From the NCBI RefSeq assembly GCF_014656095.1, contig NZ_BNBT01000092.1:1-34619 (forward strand): a stretch of 34,619 nt of DNA, written 5' to 3'. The DNA comes from Streptomyces longispororuber (GTDB lineage: Bacteria > Actinomycetota > Actinomycetes > Streptomycetales > Streptomycetaceae). Below are positions 34,405 through 34,619 of the stretch, in pieces. The translations under genes and the position numbers were made by a program. Numbering within the stretch: the first letter of the stretch is position 1; each line of letters opens with the position of its first letter. The notes under the pieces are model-generated. The model did not search any database. It saw only the letters and a program-made list of their open reading frames with translations, and was not told where the DNA came from.

Positions 34405-34619
34405 GTGGCTGGATTCAGGATCGGACGCGGCGGCAGGGACAACCGCGCACAGCAATCGGGACGCGCCCCCGGGAACCAGGGACCCGGGCCGGGCCAGGGC
34501 TCCGGGCAGGCGCCGTACGGACAGCGGCCCCCGCACCACGGCGGCCGCCAGGCACCGGGCGCCTACCCGCCCGCGCCCGCCCGCGGACACCGGGCCCCGC
34601 CCTCGGGCGCCGGGCAGCC
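34405..34619 (+). CDS. N-terminus of a Pro/Gln/Gly-rich protein, cut by the right edge
   Basis: The frame from GTG 34405 (AGFRIGRGGRDNRAQQSGRA) stays open to the window end, 71 residues, with high third-position GC. After the first 12 residues it is Gln/Pro/Gly/Arg-rich and probably disordered. An overlapping ATG at 34400 opens another frame with poorer codon pattern. I recall Streptomyces proteins with a similar start followed by a folded domain, but I cannot name the family from what is visible. Confidence 0.6.
   Translation, partial: MAGFRIGRGGRDNRAQQSGRAPGNQGPGPGQGSGQAPYGQRPPHHGGRQAPGAYPPAPARGHRAPPSGAGQ

Overview
The window looks like chromosomal DNA of a Streptomyces or close relative. 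Coding regions are very GC-rich with strong third-position GC bias, GTG and TTG starts are common, the dnaK operon has the actinobacterial order dnaK-grpE-dnaJ-hspR with HspR operator (HAIR) sites, and two repeat families that I recognise from Streptomyces intergenic DNA are present.

Layout. (1) 1-6047: housekeeping and conserved genes. These are a membrane-fused spermidine-synthase-like protein (cut by the left edge), a DUF2617 protein, a tiny Cys/Gly/Ser-tailed membrane protein, a class I/II aminotransferase, a PIG-V-like mannosyltransferase and a YbjN-domain protein. (2) 6211-9476: clpB, with a perfect HAIR element between it and a divergent pyridoxamine-oxidase-fold (F420-type) gene. (3) 9580-19401: an accessory stretch. 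It starts with a translationally coupled pair (small secreted peptide and a Rieske-like protein without its ligands). It continues with six paralogous LuxR-type regulators (called A-F here: A-D together, then E-F), interrupted by a reverse-strand MmyB-type XRE regulator and a hypothetical protein. Three of the six regulators carry unrelated low-complexity N-terminal extensions: His/Asp-rich, Cys/Gly plus His/Pro-rich, and Gly/Thr/Asp-rich. (4) 19402-20576: about 1.2 kb without genes, filled with copies of a roughly 23-bp dispersed repeat. (5) 20577-25661: a hypothetical gene, then hspR, dnaJ, grpE and dnaK, all on the minus strand behind a second perfect HAIR site. (6) 26101-28392: a membrane-anchored iron-sulfur oxidoreductase. 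(7) 28868-34223: three secreted FG-GAP beta-propeller proteins plus a one-blade fragment. Three of these four loci share a promoter-like motif, ACAACC-N17-GTC(A/T)C. (8) 34405-end: the start of a Pro/Gln/Gly-rich protein cut by the right edge.

How the parts relate. HspR, encoded at 21240-21695, is expected to repress both its own operon and clpB through the two HAIR sites, so one stress regulon brackets the regulator island. The six LuxR paralogs have almost the same DNA-recognition helix but different sensor parts and N-termini, so they may compete for or share operators. The FG-GAP genes probably answer to one alternative sigma factor.

A recurrent oddity is short tandem repeats that begin exactly at stop codons. 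Four unrelated genes have them, with unit lengths of 13, 14, 22 and about 112 bp. In-frame repeats in the regulator N-termini and in the 14542-15048 protein may come from the same kind of expansion. Homology calls rest on motif recognition by eye; no database search was run.
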